From the NCBI GenBank assembly GCA_016713435.1, contig JADJPD010000001.1, positions 496,001 to 560,000 on the forward strand: 64,000 nt of DNA. The letters are read 5' to 3'. The position numbers and the translations under genes are program-made. The notes below the pieces were generated by a model. That model made no database searches. It was not told the origin of the DNA and worked only from the letters and a program-made list of their open reading frames with translations. Within the stretch, counting starts at the first letter, position 1; every line of letters starts with the position of its first letter. The DNA is from Gemmatimonadota bacterium (GTDB taxonomy: Bacteria; Gemmatimonadota; Gemmatimonadetes; Gemmatimonadales; GWC2-71-9). Below, piece after piece: positions 35,243 to 44,055 of this stretch.

Positions 35243-38200
35243 CTAGAAGTTGAACTCGACGCCGAGGCGCACGCGCCGCGGGGCACCGTAGAAGTTGTTC
35301 ACGGCACGCCCGATCAGGTACAGCGAGCGGCTCGCGGCGCGCTGCTCCACCAGGGTGTAGACCCCGTCGCCGTTGCCGAAGCGCTGCTCGGCGCGGCGGA
35401 TGCTGAAGCAGTTGGGCGCGGCCGGGTTGTTGCCGGTGTCGACCCACGCGTCGCAGACGTTCGCGCCGGAGAGGTCGATGCTGCCGTCGGCCGAGTTGTA
35501 CACGCCGTTCTCGTCGGCCTCGTTGAAGAGGCCGGTCGAGTCGTTCTCGAAGGTGAGCTCGAACTCACGACGGCTGCGGATCGAGCCCGACTTCGAGAAG
35601 ACGGTCAGGGTGTTCTTGAAGTTGAACAGGTTGCGCACGTCGGCGTAGACGCTCAGCTGGTTGCCCGCGATGGTGAACGCCTTGCTGGCGCGCAGGTCGA
35701 ACTGCTTGAGCATCGGGAGCCGGGTGCGGTTGACCTCGTTGCCGAGCAGCTGGCCCTTGTCGCACAGGCCGCCGCTGGTGGTGCCCGAGTTCACGTCCGG
35801 GTTGCCGGTCGGGTCGGCGGGGCACTTGGTGTAGGCCGTGCCGCTCGCCAGCCGGAAGGTGGCGAACAGGCCCACGTTCCGGAGCACGCTGCCGAGGAAG
35901 GTCCCCTGCTGCCAGGTGCTCGGGAAGTTGATGCTGGCGGCGCCCGCGAAGTTGTGCGGCCGGCTGTCCGCCATCGGCAGGATGGCCTGCGGCGGCGGGG
36001 TCGGGGCGGTCGGGTCCGCGACGTTCGGCAGGTTGGCGAAGAACGAGACGTAGCTCGCCGGGTCCGTGCCGGTGCTCTTGGCGTCCTGGAAGGTGTACGC
36101 CAGGGTGCCGTTGAACAGGTTGCCGATGCGGCGGTCGAGGCGCACGTCGATGCCGCGGATGGTGCCGAAGTCCGCGTTCACGTAGTAGCGCATCTGCTGC
36201 TGCTGGTTGGCGATCGGGTCGTACACCGAGAAGATGCGCGCGGTGGCGTCCGACAGCTTGTCCTTGTTGTACGCGGCGAGGTCGAGCACCATGTCCTCGC
36301 TGAACTGGTGCCGCACACCGAACTCGAAGGTGATGGTCTTCGCGAAGTCGATGTCGGTGCCGAACAGCTGGTTGGTGTTGGTCTTGCCGAGGTCGGTGTT
36401 CTTGCCGGCGTAGATGATGCCGAAGTCCGGCGCCTGCACCTGGTGCGCGTACGAGAGGCGGAAGTTGGTCCGCTCCGTCACCGGGAAGGACACCTGGATG
36501 TGCGGGCTCAGGTAGTTGTGGCTCTTGTCCCGGACCGGCACGGCCGGCGCCTGGGCGGCGTTACCCGAGGCCGAGTAGATCTGCGGGAAGACGTAGCCCG
36601 AGTCCACCAGCACGTTGTGCGAGCTGCGCGAGTCGTAGTAATCGTACCGGATGCCACCCACCACGATCACGTCGCCGAGGTCGAGGCGGTTCTCCACGAA
36701 GCCGTCGTAGCGGATCGGCTGCTCGATGTAGAGGTCGCAGAAGCAGATGTCCTGCGTCGCCATGCCGCGGTTGTAGTGCGTGATGTCGTACTTGGTGTAC
36801 TCGCCGCCGATCTTGAGGCGGTTGTAACGGTCCAGCTGCCAGTCCACGTTGCCGCGCAGGATGTAGCGGCGCTCGCGGGTCATGGTGAGGCCCGAGATCG
36901 GGGCCGAGAGGCCCGAGACGCCGAGCGTGGTGTTGCTCAGGCCCCACGGGTTCAGGCGGTACACCGAGGTGCTGCCGTAGTTGACCGTCGGGTCGAGCGG
37001 GGTCTGGCCCGGGGCGTCCGTGCGCCACTTCCGCACCAGCGCCTCGTTCACGTCCCAGTTATCCCAGTCGAACAGGAAGTCCATCTTCTTGAGCGCCAGG
37101 AACCCGCCGAACGCCTCGCGGGTGTCGAGCTCGCCGTTCGGCGTCAGCACGCCGCCGGTGAACTTGTCCTCCTGGTACGAGCCGTACACCTCGAGCGCCA
37201 GGGCCCGCTCCGCCGACCGGGAGAGGTTCTGGGTCCAGCTCATGATGTAGCTCTGGTTGGTCGTCTGGCTGGCCGTCTGCCGCTGCGGGATCAGGATCTG
37301 CGTGGTGGTGAACCCGTTGCGCGTGTTGGCCAGGTTCCGGAGGGCCGTGAAGCTCACGCGGTTACCGTTGCCGAACGTGTAGTTCAGCTTGCCGGTCAGC
37401 TGGTAGACGCCACGCGGGCTGTAGACGCCGCGGACCCCCGTGCAGTCGATGCCGTAGTTGTTCTTGATGCCGCTGTTGGCGCTGTTGGAGAACTCGTCGC
37501 ACTGGCCCGAGCCGATGGCGAACTTGGGGAAGTTCACGTAGGTCGTGTCGGTCAGCGCCACGCCGTAGGCGCCCGGCACCGCGAGCGTGGTGTCCACGCC
37601 GGCCGAGACGTACAGCGGGATGTCGTCGCCCTGGTAGCCGCGGTCAAAGCCCGCGCGGCCTTCCAGCACGCCCGACACGAAGAAGGTCAGGTTCTTGTAG
37701 AGCGGGCCGCCGATGGAGGCCTCGACCCGGTTGAACCCGATGCCGTGGCTCTTGCCGAGCGGCTCGTCGGTCTCGTAGGCCACCGAGCCCGAGAAGCGGC
37801 TGCCACCCGTGCGGGTGGTGATGGTCACGAGGCCCGACTGCGCGTTGCCGAACTCCGAGCCCAGCGCGCCCGTCGTCACCGACGCGTCCTCGAACGCGTT
37901 GGTGCCGACCTGCACCTGGCCCACGCTCGACACCGTGCCACCGGTCCGGCTCGCCGACTGCGTGCCGCGGTAGCCCGGGGACACCGGGACGCCGTCGATG
38001 TAGGTCACCGCCTCGTCCGCGCGGCCGCCGCGGATCTGGATGGTGCCGCCGCCCGCCGACGCCACCACGCCCGGCTGCAGCGCGAGCACGTTGGCGATGC
38101 GGTCCACCGGCAGGTTGTTGGTGAAGGCACCGTCGATGCGCTGCTTCGAGGTCACCTCGTCGCGCGGCACCAGCGGCACGTCCGCCACGACCGTCAGCTC

Positions 38201-38566
38201 TTCCACGTCCACCACGCTCGCCTCGAGCGTGAAGTCCTGGCTGAGCGTCTGGCCCGACTGCACCCGGAAGCCCGTGACGCTGACGGCCCGGTAGCCGACG
38301 TAGCGCGCCTCGAGGTCGTAGGTGCCCGCGGGGACGTTGTTGATGAAGTAGTAGCCCTGGCTGTTCGCCTCGGCGAAGAACGAGGTGCCGCGGACGCGGA
38401 CCTGCGCGGCGGCCACCGGCGCGCCGGCCTGATCGCGGACCCGGCCTTCAATTTTGCCCGTCGCCTGAGCCTGGAGCCCGCCCGCCCCCAGAACCCCCAG
38501 GACGAGGACAACGAGCGCTACCCACCACGCTCGCCGGCCGGTATTGCTCCCACAAGAAGAAATCAT
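35243..38566 (-). CDS. TonB-dependent receptor with N-terminal carboxypeptidase-regulatory domain
   Basis: This 1,107-residue outer-membrane protein has a signal peptide ending GGLQA followed by Gln34. A carboxypeptidase-regulatory-like domain (about 38-115, KIEGRVRDQAGAPVAAAQV) comes next. The plug contains IQIRGGRADEAVTYIDGVPV, and a long barrel ends RRVRLGVEFNF with a terminal Phe. Such receptors import large substrates using TonB energy. The partner downstream is not a SusD lipoprotein but a cargo-like protein, so substrate is unknown. The ATG at 38566 follows GGAGG. It is the first gene of a five-gene operon with a good promoter at 38746-38774. Confidence 0.9.
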   Translation of the reverse strand: MISSCGSNTGRRAWWVALVVLVLGVLGAGGLQAQATGKIEGRVRDQAGAPVAAAQVRVRGTSFFAEANSQGYYFINNVPAGTYDLEARYVGYRAVSVTGFRVQSGQTLSQDFTLEASVVDVEELTVVADVPLVPRDEVTSKQRIDGAFTNNLPVDRIANVLALQPGVVASAGGGTIQIRGGRADEAVTYIDGVPVSPGYRGTQSASRTGGTVSSVGQVQVGTNAFEDASVTTGALGSEFGNAQSGLVTITTRTGGSRFSGSVAYETDEPLGKSHGIGFNRVEASIGGPLYKNLTFFVSGVLEGRAGFDRGYQGDDIPLYVSAGVDTTLAVPGAYGVALTDTTYVNFPKFAIGSGQCDEFSNSANSGIKNNYGIDCTGVRGVYSPRGVYQLTGKLNYTFGNGNRVSFTALRNLANTRNGFTTTQILIPQRQTASQTTNQSYIMSWTQNLSRSAERALALEVYGSYQEDKFTGGVLTPNGELDTREAFGGFLALKKMDFLFDWDNWDVNEALVRKWRTDAPGQTPLDPTVNYGSTSVYRLNPWGLSNTTLGVSGLSAPISGLTMTRERRYILRGNVDWQLDRYNRLKIGGEYTKYDITHYNRGMATQDICFCDLYIEQPIRYDGFVENRLDLGDVIVVGGIRYDYYDSRSSHNVLVDSGYVFPQIYSASGNAAQAPAVPVRDKSHNYLSPHIQVSFPVTERTNFRLSYAHQVQAPDFGIIYAGKNTDLGKTNTNQLFGTDIDFAKTITFEFGVRHQFSEDMVLDLAAYNKDKLSDATARIFSVYDPIANQQQQMRYYVNADFGTIRGIDVRLDRRIGNLFNGTLAYTFQDAKSTGTDPASYVSFFANLPNVADPTAPTPPPQAILPMADSRPHNFAGAASINFPSTWQQGTFLGSVLRNVGLFATFRLASGTAYTKCPADPTGNPDVNSGTTSGGLCDKGQLLGNEVNRTRLPMLKQFDLRASKAFTIAGNQLSVYADVRNLFNFKNTLTVFSKSGSIRSRREFELTFENDSTGLFNEADENGVYNSADGSIDLSGANVCDAWVDTGNNPAAPNCFSIRRAEQRFGNGDGVYTLVEQRAASRSLYLIGRAVNNFYGAPRRVRLGVEFNF

Positions 38567-38873
38567 GGAGCCTTCCTCCGAATGCAGAATGAGATGTGGT
38601 CTCTGCGGGGTGTATCGAGCGGTGCATAGCAACAGCCAATGAGGAGGCCACAAAGGCCCCGCCAGTGGGTCTGTCGCTCGGAACTACGAACTATGTGAAT
38701 GAGTGCGCTACAGGAACTCGGCCGGCGGTCCTCCGACCGGCGATGAATATGGAGTGACCCCTGTCACGTGTCAAGGAAAGTGCAAGATTGCGACAAGAAG
38801 ACCTGAAACTTGTTGAAACACAAGAACTTCGACGCAACCTGCACCATTCCCAATCGCCCGGGAATCGGTCCCC
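38567..38873 (-). promoter_or_regulatory. Leader and upstream region of the TonB-dependent receptor
   Basis: These 307 bases contain no gene. The minus strand carries the promoter at 38774-38746 and then about 170 bases of untranslated leader with GGAGG just before the receptor ATG. A long leader leaves room for regulation, but I recognise no riboswitch class. The region also receives the end of the M24 peptidase transcript without an evident strong terminator. Confidence 0.5.
38746..38774 (-). promoter_or_regulatory. Promoter of the receptor operon
   Basis: Minus-strand TTGACA (38774-38769) and CATATT (38751-38746) are 17 bases apart. Between them lies the inverted repeat GTGAC-N4-GTCAC (38754-38767), which could be an operator. 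Confidence 0.65.
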
Positions 38874-40049
38874 TCAGGGGGTCACCAGCGCGATTTGCGG
38901 CGTGGCCGGCGTCACCCGTGCCCCCTCCGGGGCCCAGACCATGTTGATCTCGCTGCGCACCCCGAACTCCCCGGGCAGGTAGATCCCCGGCTCCACCGAG
39001 AAGCCACTGCCGGGCTGCAGTTCCCGGTCGTCGTGGGTCTCGTAGCTGTCCAGGTGCGGCCCCGAGCCGTGCAGGTCCCGGTCAATCGAGTGCCCCGTGC
39101 GGTGCACGAAATATTCACCATAACCCGCGCGTTCGATCACCCCGCGCGCGGCCTGGTCCCCCTCGAAGCCCCGAAGCGGCTCCCGCCCCGCCTTCTTCTT
39201 CACCACCGCGATGGTCGCGTCGCGCGCGTCGCGCACCGTGGTCCAGACTTCCTGCACCTTGGCCGGGATGCTCGTCCCCGAGAAGCCCATCCAGGTCTGG
39301 TCGGCGAACACCGTCCCGAGCCGCCGCCCGCCCCAGAGGTCCAGCAGCACCACCTGGTTCTTCTCGAGCTTGAGGTCCTTCCCCGGCACCGGCTCGTAAT
39401 GCGGGTTGGCCGCGTTAGGCCCGAAACCCACGATCGGCGGATGGTCGAACTCAAGGCCCTTGGCGTGGATGGCGTCCACCACCTTCTGCTGCAGCTGGCT
39501 CTCGGTGAGCCCGGTGCCGCCCTGGGTCACCGCCCAGCGGAGCTCCTCGTTGGCCACCGTCGCCAGCGCTTCCGCCGCATACATGTGGTCCGCCAGCTCC
39601 TCGGCGCTCCACGCCGAGGCAAAGCGGGTCACCAGCGCAGCCGACGGCACCACCGTCCCGCCGAGCTTCCGCACCAGCTCCACCACCCCATACGGAACCC
39701 GGTCGAGGTAGGGGACGCCGTCCTCCGGCGAGATCTCCATCCCCACCTTCTTCCCCTGCACCAGCGTGGTGAGCCCGGCGTGGAGCTCCTGCCAGCGGGC
39801 ATAGGTGAGCACCTGGCCCGGGAAGGCGTCGCCCTGGAAGGGGCCCAGCTCGATCTTGTGGACCAGCGCCGTGGGGGCACCCTGCTTCGGGATATAGATG
39901 AATAGGCGCCGGCTGGAGAAGCCGATGTTGCCGAGCAGACGCGTCGGGATGGGGTTGATGCCGCGGAAGTCGAAGAGGAGCCAGCCGTCGAGGCCCAGCT
40001 CGATGAGGGCCGCGCGCACGGCCTCGAGATTCACGCCGGAGAGCAGCAT
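38874..40049 (-). CDS. M24-family metallopeptidase (Xaa-Pro peptidase-like)
   Basis: This 391-residue protein has the pita-bread fold of M24 proline peptidases. The five expected metal ligands are visible as D in VVLLDLWGG, D in VFADQTW, H in FVHRTGHSID, E in FSVEPGIYLPGE and E in VRSEINMV. An N-terminal creatinase-like domain (about 1-150) precedes the catalytic half. It would cleave Xaa-Pro bonds in peptides in the cytosol. Its ATG overlaps the stop of the V4R gene as ATGA, so the two are co-translated, hinting at a shared process. Exact substrate (dipeptide or longer) is not decidable. Confidence 0.88.
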   Translation of the reverse strand: MLLSGVNLEAVRAALIELGLDGWLLFDFRGINPIPTRLLGNIGFSSRRLFIYIPKQGAPTALVHKIELGPFQGDAFPGQVLTYARWQELHAGLTTLVQGKKVGMEISPEDGVPYLDRVPYGVVELVRKLGGTVVPSAALVTRFASAWSAEELADHMYAAEALATVANEELRWAVTQGGTGLTESQLQQKVVDAIHAKGLEFDHPPIVGFGPNAANPHYEPVPGKDLKLEKNQVVLLDLWGGRRLGTVFADQTWMGFSGTSIPAKVQEVWTTVRDARDATIAVVKKKAGREPLRGFEGDQAARGVIERAGYGEYFVHRTGHSIDRDLHGSGPHLDSYETHDDRELQPGSGFSVEPGIYLPGEFGVRSEINMVWAPEGARVTPATPQIALVTP

Positions 40050-40636
40050 CAGTCGTAGCCTCCCACCGCAGTGGCACGCCAGCGGCAGGCGTCGTCTCCG
40101 CGCCCGCGACAGCGTTCGTGGACCATCGCGCCCTCGAAGCCGGTGAGCACGCGGAGCAGCTCCGCGAGCGCCGACCCGTAGAACGCACATCCCGCCCCGT
40201 CGGGCAGCGCCAGGATCGAGAGCGGCGACGTGCTCACCGCCTCGGCCCCGCTCTCGCCCACCTGCATGTCGATGCCGAGCACCTTCCGCGCGGCCGCGGC
40301 CGCGGCCCGCCCGCCGATGGAGCGGCCGAGGGATCCCGGCAGCACCGCCGCCGCCGCATGCCCGAGGCCGCCCTTGGCCGCATGCCGCGCGGCGCGCCGC
40401 CCCGCGTCGGCGAAGACCAGCGCGGCGTCGGGCCGCCGCCCCGCCAGGCGGAAGACGGAGACCGCCTCGTCCACCGACACCGGCTCGCCCCGCTTCACCT
40501 GCCCCTGGTAGCGCGCGATCTGCGCCGCCACCGTCTGCGACAGGCCCAGGCGCTTGTTGACGATCTCGCCGGCGAGTTCCTCGAGCCCGTCTTCCACGGG
40601 CGTGTCGAGGTTCCGCAGGGCCTCGAGGAGGCTCAT
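40049..40636 (-). CDS. V4R (4-vinyl reductase-like) domain protein
   Basis: This 195-residue protein has a helical, Ala-rich N-terminal part. Its C-terminal V4R-like domain (about 130-190) reads GCAFYGSALAELLRVLTGFE then VHERCRGRGDDACRWRAT, with the Cys-rich end typical of V4R. These domains bind small hydrophobic ligands in sensors and in bacteriochlorophyll enzymes such as BchJ. The ATG at 40636 starts the conserved SLLEALRNLDTP region; an upstream extension is Pro-rich and unlikely. It is coupled to the M24 peptidase. A sensor or scaffold role is more likely than catalysis, but this is inferred. Confidence 0.65.
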   Translation of the reverse strand: MSLLEALRNLDTPVEDGLEELAGEIVNKRLGLSQTVAAQIARYQGQVKRGEPVSVDEAVSVFRLAGRRPDAALVFADAGRRAARHAAKGGLGHAAAAVLPGSLGRSIGGRAAAAAARKVLGIDMQVGESGAEAVSTSPLSILALPDGAGCAFYGSALAELLRVLTGFEGAMVHERCRGRGDDACRWRATAVGGYD

Positions 40637-40686
40637 CGGGATGATCGTCGGGATGGCCACGAGGGCGGCGGACGGGGAGGCGGCGG

Positions 40687-40714
40687 TTGGCTGGGGCACG
40701 GGTGGCAGTAGAAT
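40687..40714 (+). promoter_or_regulatory. Promoter of the DUF92 gene
   Basis: TTGGCT (40687-40692) and TAGAAT (40709-40714) are 16 bases apart, about 47 bases before the DUF92 ATG. The complementary strand of the same bases reads TATTCT and could serve the divergent V4R gene. Confidence 0.5.
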
Positions 40715-40761
40715 AACGGGCGGGCAAAGCGGACGGAACTCGGGCCCGCCCTGGGGAGCGC

Positions 40762-41538
40762 ATGGACCTGCCACTGGCCGTGGGACTGTCGCTGGGTGTG
40801 GCGCTGCTCGGCTGGGGGCTTCGGGGCCTCACGCCGGCCGGCGCGGGGACCGCCGTGCTGGTGGGCACCGGCATCCTCTGGCCCACCGGCTGGGAGGGCA
40901 TGGCGGCGCTCGGTGCGTTCTTCTTCGGCGCCAGCGCCATCTCGCGCGTGGCGCCGGACAAGAGCGTGGCCGCCGTTGACGCCAAGGGGCACCGGCGCGA
41001 CCCGTGGCAGGTCCTCGCCAACGGCGGCAGCGCCGCACTCGGCGCGCTGCTCGAGTTCCTGCTTCCTGGGAGCGGGATCTGGATCGTCACCGCGAGCCTG
41101 GCCACGGCCGCCGCCGACACCTGGGCCACCTCCACCGGCGGCTGGAGCCGGGTGGCGCCGCGGGACGTCATCACCGGCCGGCCGGTGCCGGCCGGGACCA
41201 GCGGCGGCATCACCTGGCTCGGCAGCCTGGGCGCGCTGGCCGGGGCGGCGAGTGTGGCGGGCGCGGCGATTCTCGTCCATGCCCCGCGAGTGCTCTTTCC
41301 CGCCGCCCTGACAATCGGTATGCTCGGGATGCTGGCCGACTCGGTCCTTGGTGCCACGCTGCAGGGACGCTTTCACTGTGGGGCGTGCAATCGCCCCACC
41401 GAGCGGCGGGTGCATCGCTGCGGCCAGGCCGCCACGCCGGTCGGCGGGCTGGCGTGGCTCAGCAACGACGGCGTCAACGCGCTGGCCACCGCGGGCGGGG
41501 CCGGCCTGGGGCTGCTCGCGTGGCATTTCTTCTCCTGA
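40762..41538 (+). CDS. DUF92 family integral membrane protein
   Basis: This 258-residue protein has about six hydrophobic segments and the DUF92 signature ASLATAAADTWATSTGGWS with RDVITGRPVPAGTSGGIT. Plant and cyanobacterial members include VTE6, a phytyl-phosphate kinase, so an isoprenoid- or lipid-related kinase activity is possible. In bacteria the role is undefined. A Cys motif HCGACNRPTERRVHRCG lies in the soluble part. GGGGAG precedes the ATG. It is followed 22 bases later by a geranylgeranyl-reductase-like flavoenzyme, which is in keeping with isoprenoid metabolism but does not prove it. Confidence 0.85.
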   Translation: MDLPLAVGLSLGVALLGWGLRGLTPAGAGTAVLVGTGILWPTGWEGMAALGAFFFGASAISRVAPDKSVAAVDAKGHRRDPWQVLANGGSAALGALLEFLLPGSGIWIVTASLATAAADTWATSTGGWSRVAPRDVITGRPVPAGTSGGITWLGSLGALAGAASVAGAAILVHAPRVLFPAALTIGMLGMLADSVLGATLQGRFHCGACNRPTERRVHRCGQAATPVGGLAWLSNDGVNALATAGGAGLGLLAWHFFS

Positions 41539-41560
41539 CCCTGCGCCAAGGCGCCCGCGT

Positions 41561-42862
41561 ATGCCTCACCCTCCCGACATCCTGATCGCCGGCGCCGGCC
41601 CGGCCGGCAGCGCCGCCGCCGTGCACCTGGCGCAGGCGGGCTTCCGGGTGCTGCTGGTGGACCGCGCCGCCTTCCCCCGGGAGAAGCCCTGCTCCGAGTA
41701 CCTGAGCCCCGAGGCGGTGCGCCACCTCGCCGACCTCGGCGTGCTGGCCACCCTGGAGCGGGACGGGGCGCAGCCGCTCCTCGGGACCCGGGTGATGGGG
41801 CCGCGCGGCGCCCGGCTGGAGGGCCGCTTCAGTGAGGCGGCGGTGCGGCCGTTCCGCGACGCGGGCCTGGCGCTGCCGCGGCGGATCCTGGACCAGCGGC
41901 TGGTGGAGGCGGCGGTGGCCGCCGGCGCCACGCTCTGCGAGCGCACCATGGTGGAGGAGCTGCTGCATGACGGCGGCGGGGTGGCCGGCGCCGTGCTCCG
42001 TGAGGCGTCCGGCGCCCGGCGCGCGGTGCACGCGCGCCTCGTGATTGGAGCCGACGGGCTCCGCTCGGTGGTGGCCCGCCGCATCGCCGGCCACCCAGGC
42101 TCCCGTGGTGCCGGAGCGCTGCTCCGGCAACTCGATCCCGAAGCCCCAGCGGCCGGAGCGGCGCTCCGGCCCCACGGGCGGCCCTCGGCGCCGTGGCTGT
42201 CCCGGCTGGCGTTCGTGGCGCACGTCGAGGACGTGCCCGGCCTCGACGGGTTCGCCGAGATGCACGTGAGCGACGCGGGGTACGTGGGGCTCAACCGGAT
42301 CGGCGCCGGCCTGGCCAACGTGGCGCTGGTGGTGCCGGCCACCCTCGGCGCCCGCGCCCGCGGGCGGCTGGACAGCTGGATGTTCGACGAGCTGGAGCGC
42401 TTCCCCGGGGTCCGGGGCCGGGTGGACCGCCGCCGCGTCACCCGGCGGGTGCTGGCCACGGGCCCCTTTGCCTACCGCGCCCGCCGCGTGATCACCGACG
42501 GCGCCCTGCTCGTGGGGGATGCCGCCGACTTCTTCGACCCCTTCACCGGCGAGGGCATCACCAGCGCGCTCCGCGGCGCCCGGCTCGCGGCCGACGTGGC
42601 CGCCCGCGCTTTGGCCGATGGCGGGCCGGCCACCGAGGCGCGGCTGGCCCCGTACCTGGCCGCGCGCCGGGCGGCGTTCCTGGGCAAGTGGACCATGGAG
42701 CGGCTGGTGGGGTACGGGATGATCGTGCCCCGGCTCTTCGACCGCGCGGTGGCGCGGCTGGAGCGGCGCGGCCTGGCGCACACCTTCATCGGCGTCACCG
42801 GCGACTACGTGCCGGCGTCCGCCGTCCTCAATCCCTGGTTCCTTGCCCGGATGGTCCTGTGA
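41561..42862 (+). CDS. FAD-dependent oxidoreductase, geranylgeranyl-reductase-like
   Basis: This 433-residue protein shows the FAD fold ILIAGAGPAGSAAAVHLAQA at the start, PREKPCSEYLSPEA (a GGR-like substrate motif), VIGADGLRSVVARRIAG and GALLVGDAADFFDPFTGEGI. It could reduce isoprenoid chains or act as an aromatic hydroxylase; the motifs do not settle which. A double-hairpin palindrome at 42102-42178 is read in frame and adds a low-complexity loop. It is the first of five tightly coupled genes, and its TGA overlaps the next start as GTGA. Confidence 0.83.
   Translation: MPHPPDILIAGAGPAGSAAAVHLAQAGFRVLLVDRAAFPREKPCSEYLSPEAVRHLADLGVLATLERDGAQPLLGTRVMGPRGARLEGRFSEAAVRPFRDAGLALPRRILDQRLVEAAVAAGATLCERTMVEELLHDGGGVAGAVLREASGARRAVHARLVIGADGLRSVVARRIAGHPGSRGAGALLRQLDPEAPAAGAALRPHGRPSAPWLSRLAFVAHVEDVPGLDGFAEMHVSDAGYVGLNRIGAGLANVALVVPATLGARARGRLDSWMFDELERFPGVRGRVDRRRVTRRVLATGPFAYRARRVITDGALLVGDAADFFDPFTGEGITSALRGARLAADVAARALADGGPATEARLAPYLAARRAAFLGKWTMERLVGYGMIVPRLFDRAVARLERRGLAHTFIGVTGDYVPASAVLNPWFLARMVL
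42102..42178. repeat. REPIN-like double hairpin inside a coding sequence
   Basis: Outer arms CCCGTGG and CCACGGG (42102-42108, 42172-42178) flank two hairpins. The first pairs 42110-42117 with 42121-42128 and the second pairs 42151-42159 with 42163-42171. Both use GCCGGAGC and its complement with 3-base loops. It is translated in frame as a Gly/Ala/Pro-rich loop of the flavoenzyme. Confidence 0.7.
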
Positions 42863-43350
42863 GTCGTGCCGACGCCGATCCCGCGCTCTTCCGCCAGCTG
42901 CTTGGCCGCTTCGCCACCGGCGTCACGGTGCTCACCACCCGCGACCAGCACGGCCGCCCGGTGGGGATGACGGCCTCGAGCCTGGCCTCGGTGTCGCTGC
43001 AGCCGCCGCTGGTCTCGGTGTGCGTGGACGTGAGCGCCGACATGCACCGCGCGCTGGCGTGGAGCGGCGACTTCGTGGTGAACATCCTGCGGAAGGACCA
43101 GGAGCTGCTCTCCCGCCGCTTTGCCGCCAACCCCGCCGAGGGCCGCTTCGACACGGTGCCGTGGCGGGAGACGGCCGACGGCCTCATCATCCTCGAGGAC
43201 GTCCTCGCCCACATCGAGTGCGAGCGCTTCGCCGACTTCCCCCTCGGCGACCACACCCTCTTCGTGGGCCGGGTCACCGGCGGCGCCACCGCCGAGGGCG
43301 ACCCGCTGCTCTACTTCCGCGGCGGCTACGGGATGCTGGTGCGGCCGTGA
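42859..43350 (+). CDS. Flavin reductase family protein
   Basis: This 163-residue protein is of the HpaC/ActVB type, with FATGVTVLTTRD, the conserved GMTASSLASVSLQPPLVSVCV and FVVNILRKDQELLSRRFA. These NAD(P)H:flavin oxidoreductases supply reduced flavin to a partner monooxygenase. It starts at GTG overlapping the previous stop by four bases (GTGA) and ends the same way into the next gene. Its placement after a flavoenzyme suggests a two-component system, although the upstream enzyme is not of the usual partner class. Confidence 0.88.
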   Translation: MSRADADPALFRQLLGRFATGVTVLTTRDQHGRPVGMTASSLASVSLQPPLVSVCVDVSADMHRALAWSGDFVVNILRKDQELLSRRFAANPAEGRFDTVPWRETADGLIILEDVLAHIECERFADFPLGDHTLFVGRVTGGATAEGDPLLYFRGGYGMLVRP

Positions 43351-44055
43351 CCGGTCCGCGCCTGGCCCCGGGCCGCGAGCTGCTCGACGACGCCGCGGCC
43401 GACCCGTCCGTGGTGCGGCAGTCGCTGCACCACATTGCCCGCTCCAACCGCTGGTTCGGCGGGTGGTGGGCCGTGCGCCGCGGGCTCGAGGAGATCCGCC
43501 GCCACCACGGCGGCACCCTGCCCCGCCGCCTGACCCTGCTCGACGTGGGCACCGGCGCCGGCGACCTCCCGCTCAAGGCCGTGCGCTGGGCGCGGCGCCA
43601 CGGCAGCGAGCTCCGGCCCATCGGGCTGGAGCGGCACCGGGCCGCCGCGGCGCTCGCGCGCGAGGCGGGGATCCCGGCGGTGCTGGGCTGCGCCGGCGCC
43701 CTGCCGCTCCGGCCCGGGCAGCGTGGACCTGCTGCTCGCGAGCCAGTTCATGCACCACCTGGCGGAGGACGAGATCGTGCGCTTCTGCCAGGCGGCCACG
43801 CAGGTGGCCCGGCTCGGCGTCATCGTGGCCGACCTGCGCCGCTCGCCGCTGGCGCTGGCGGGGTTCTGGCTGGGCTCGCGCCTCTTCGGCTTCGACGCCA
43901 CCACCCGGCACGACGGGCTGGTGTCGGTGCGCCGCGGCTTCACCGCCGGCGAGCTGGGCGGCCTGCTCCGCCGCGCCGGGCTCCGGGCGCGGGTGGCGCA
44001 CTCCCCCGGCTTCCGGCTGGTGGCCACGTGGACCCCCGCCGCGGCCGGCGCATGA
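43347..44055 (+). CDS. Class I SAM-dependent methyltransferase (one apparent frameshift)
   Basis: It is about 235 residues after removing one extra G in the GGG run near 43718-43720. The N-terminal part has DVGTGAGDLPLKAVRWARR, the SAM-binding motif I. Past the break it continues LLLASQFMHHLAEDEIVRFC and LGVIVADLRRSPLALAGFWL, the usual post-motif pattern of UbiE/COQ5-like methyltransferases. The GTG start overlaps the flavin-reductase stop and the TGA overlaps the next ATG. It may methylate oxygen, carbon or nitrogen in a small molecule; nothing in the sequence decides this. Confidence 0.8.

Noticed and set aside
31014..35246. A 1,410-codon open frame opposite the cargo-like gene
   Set aside because: It is a composition shadow, rich in Arg, Val and Gly, with no signal peptide or motif. 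The minus-strand gene has a signal peptide, ribosome-binding site and sorting domain.
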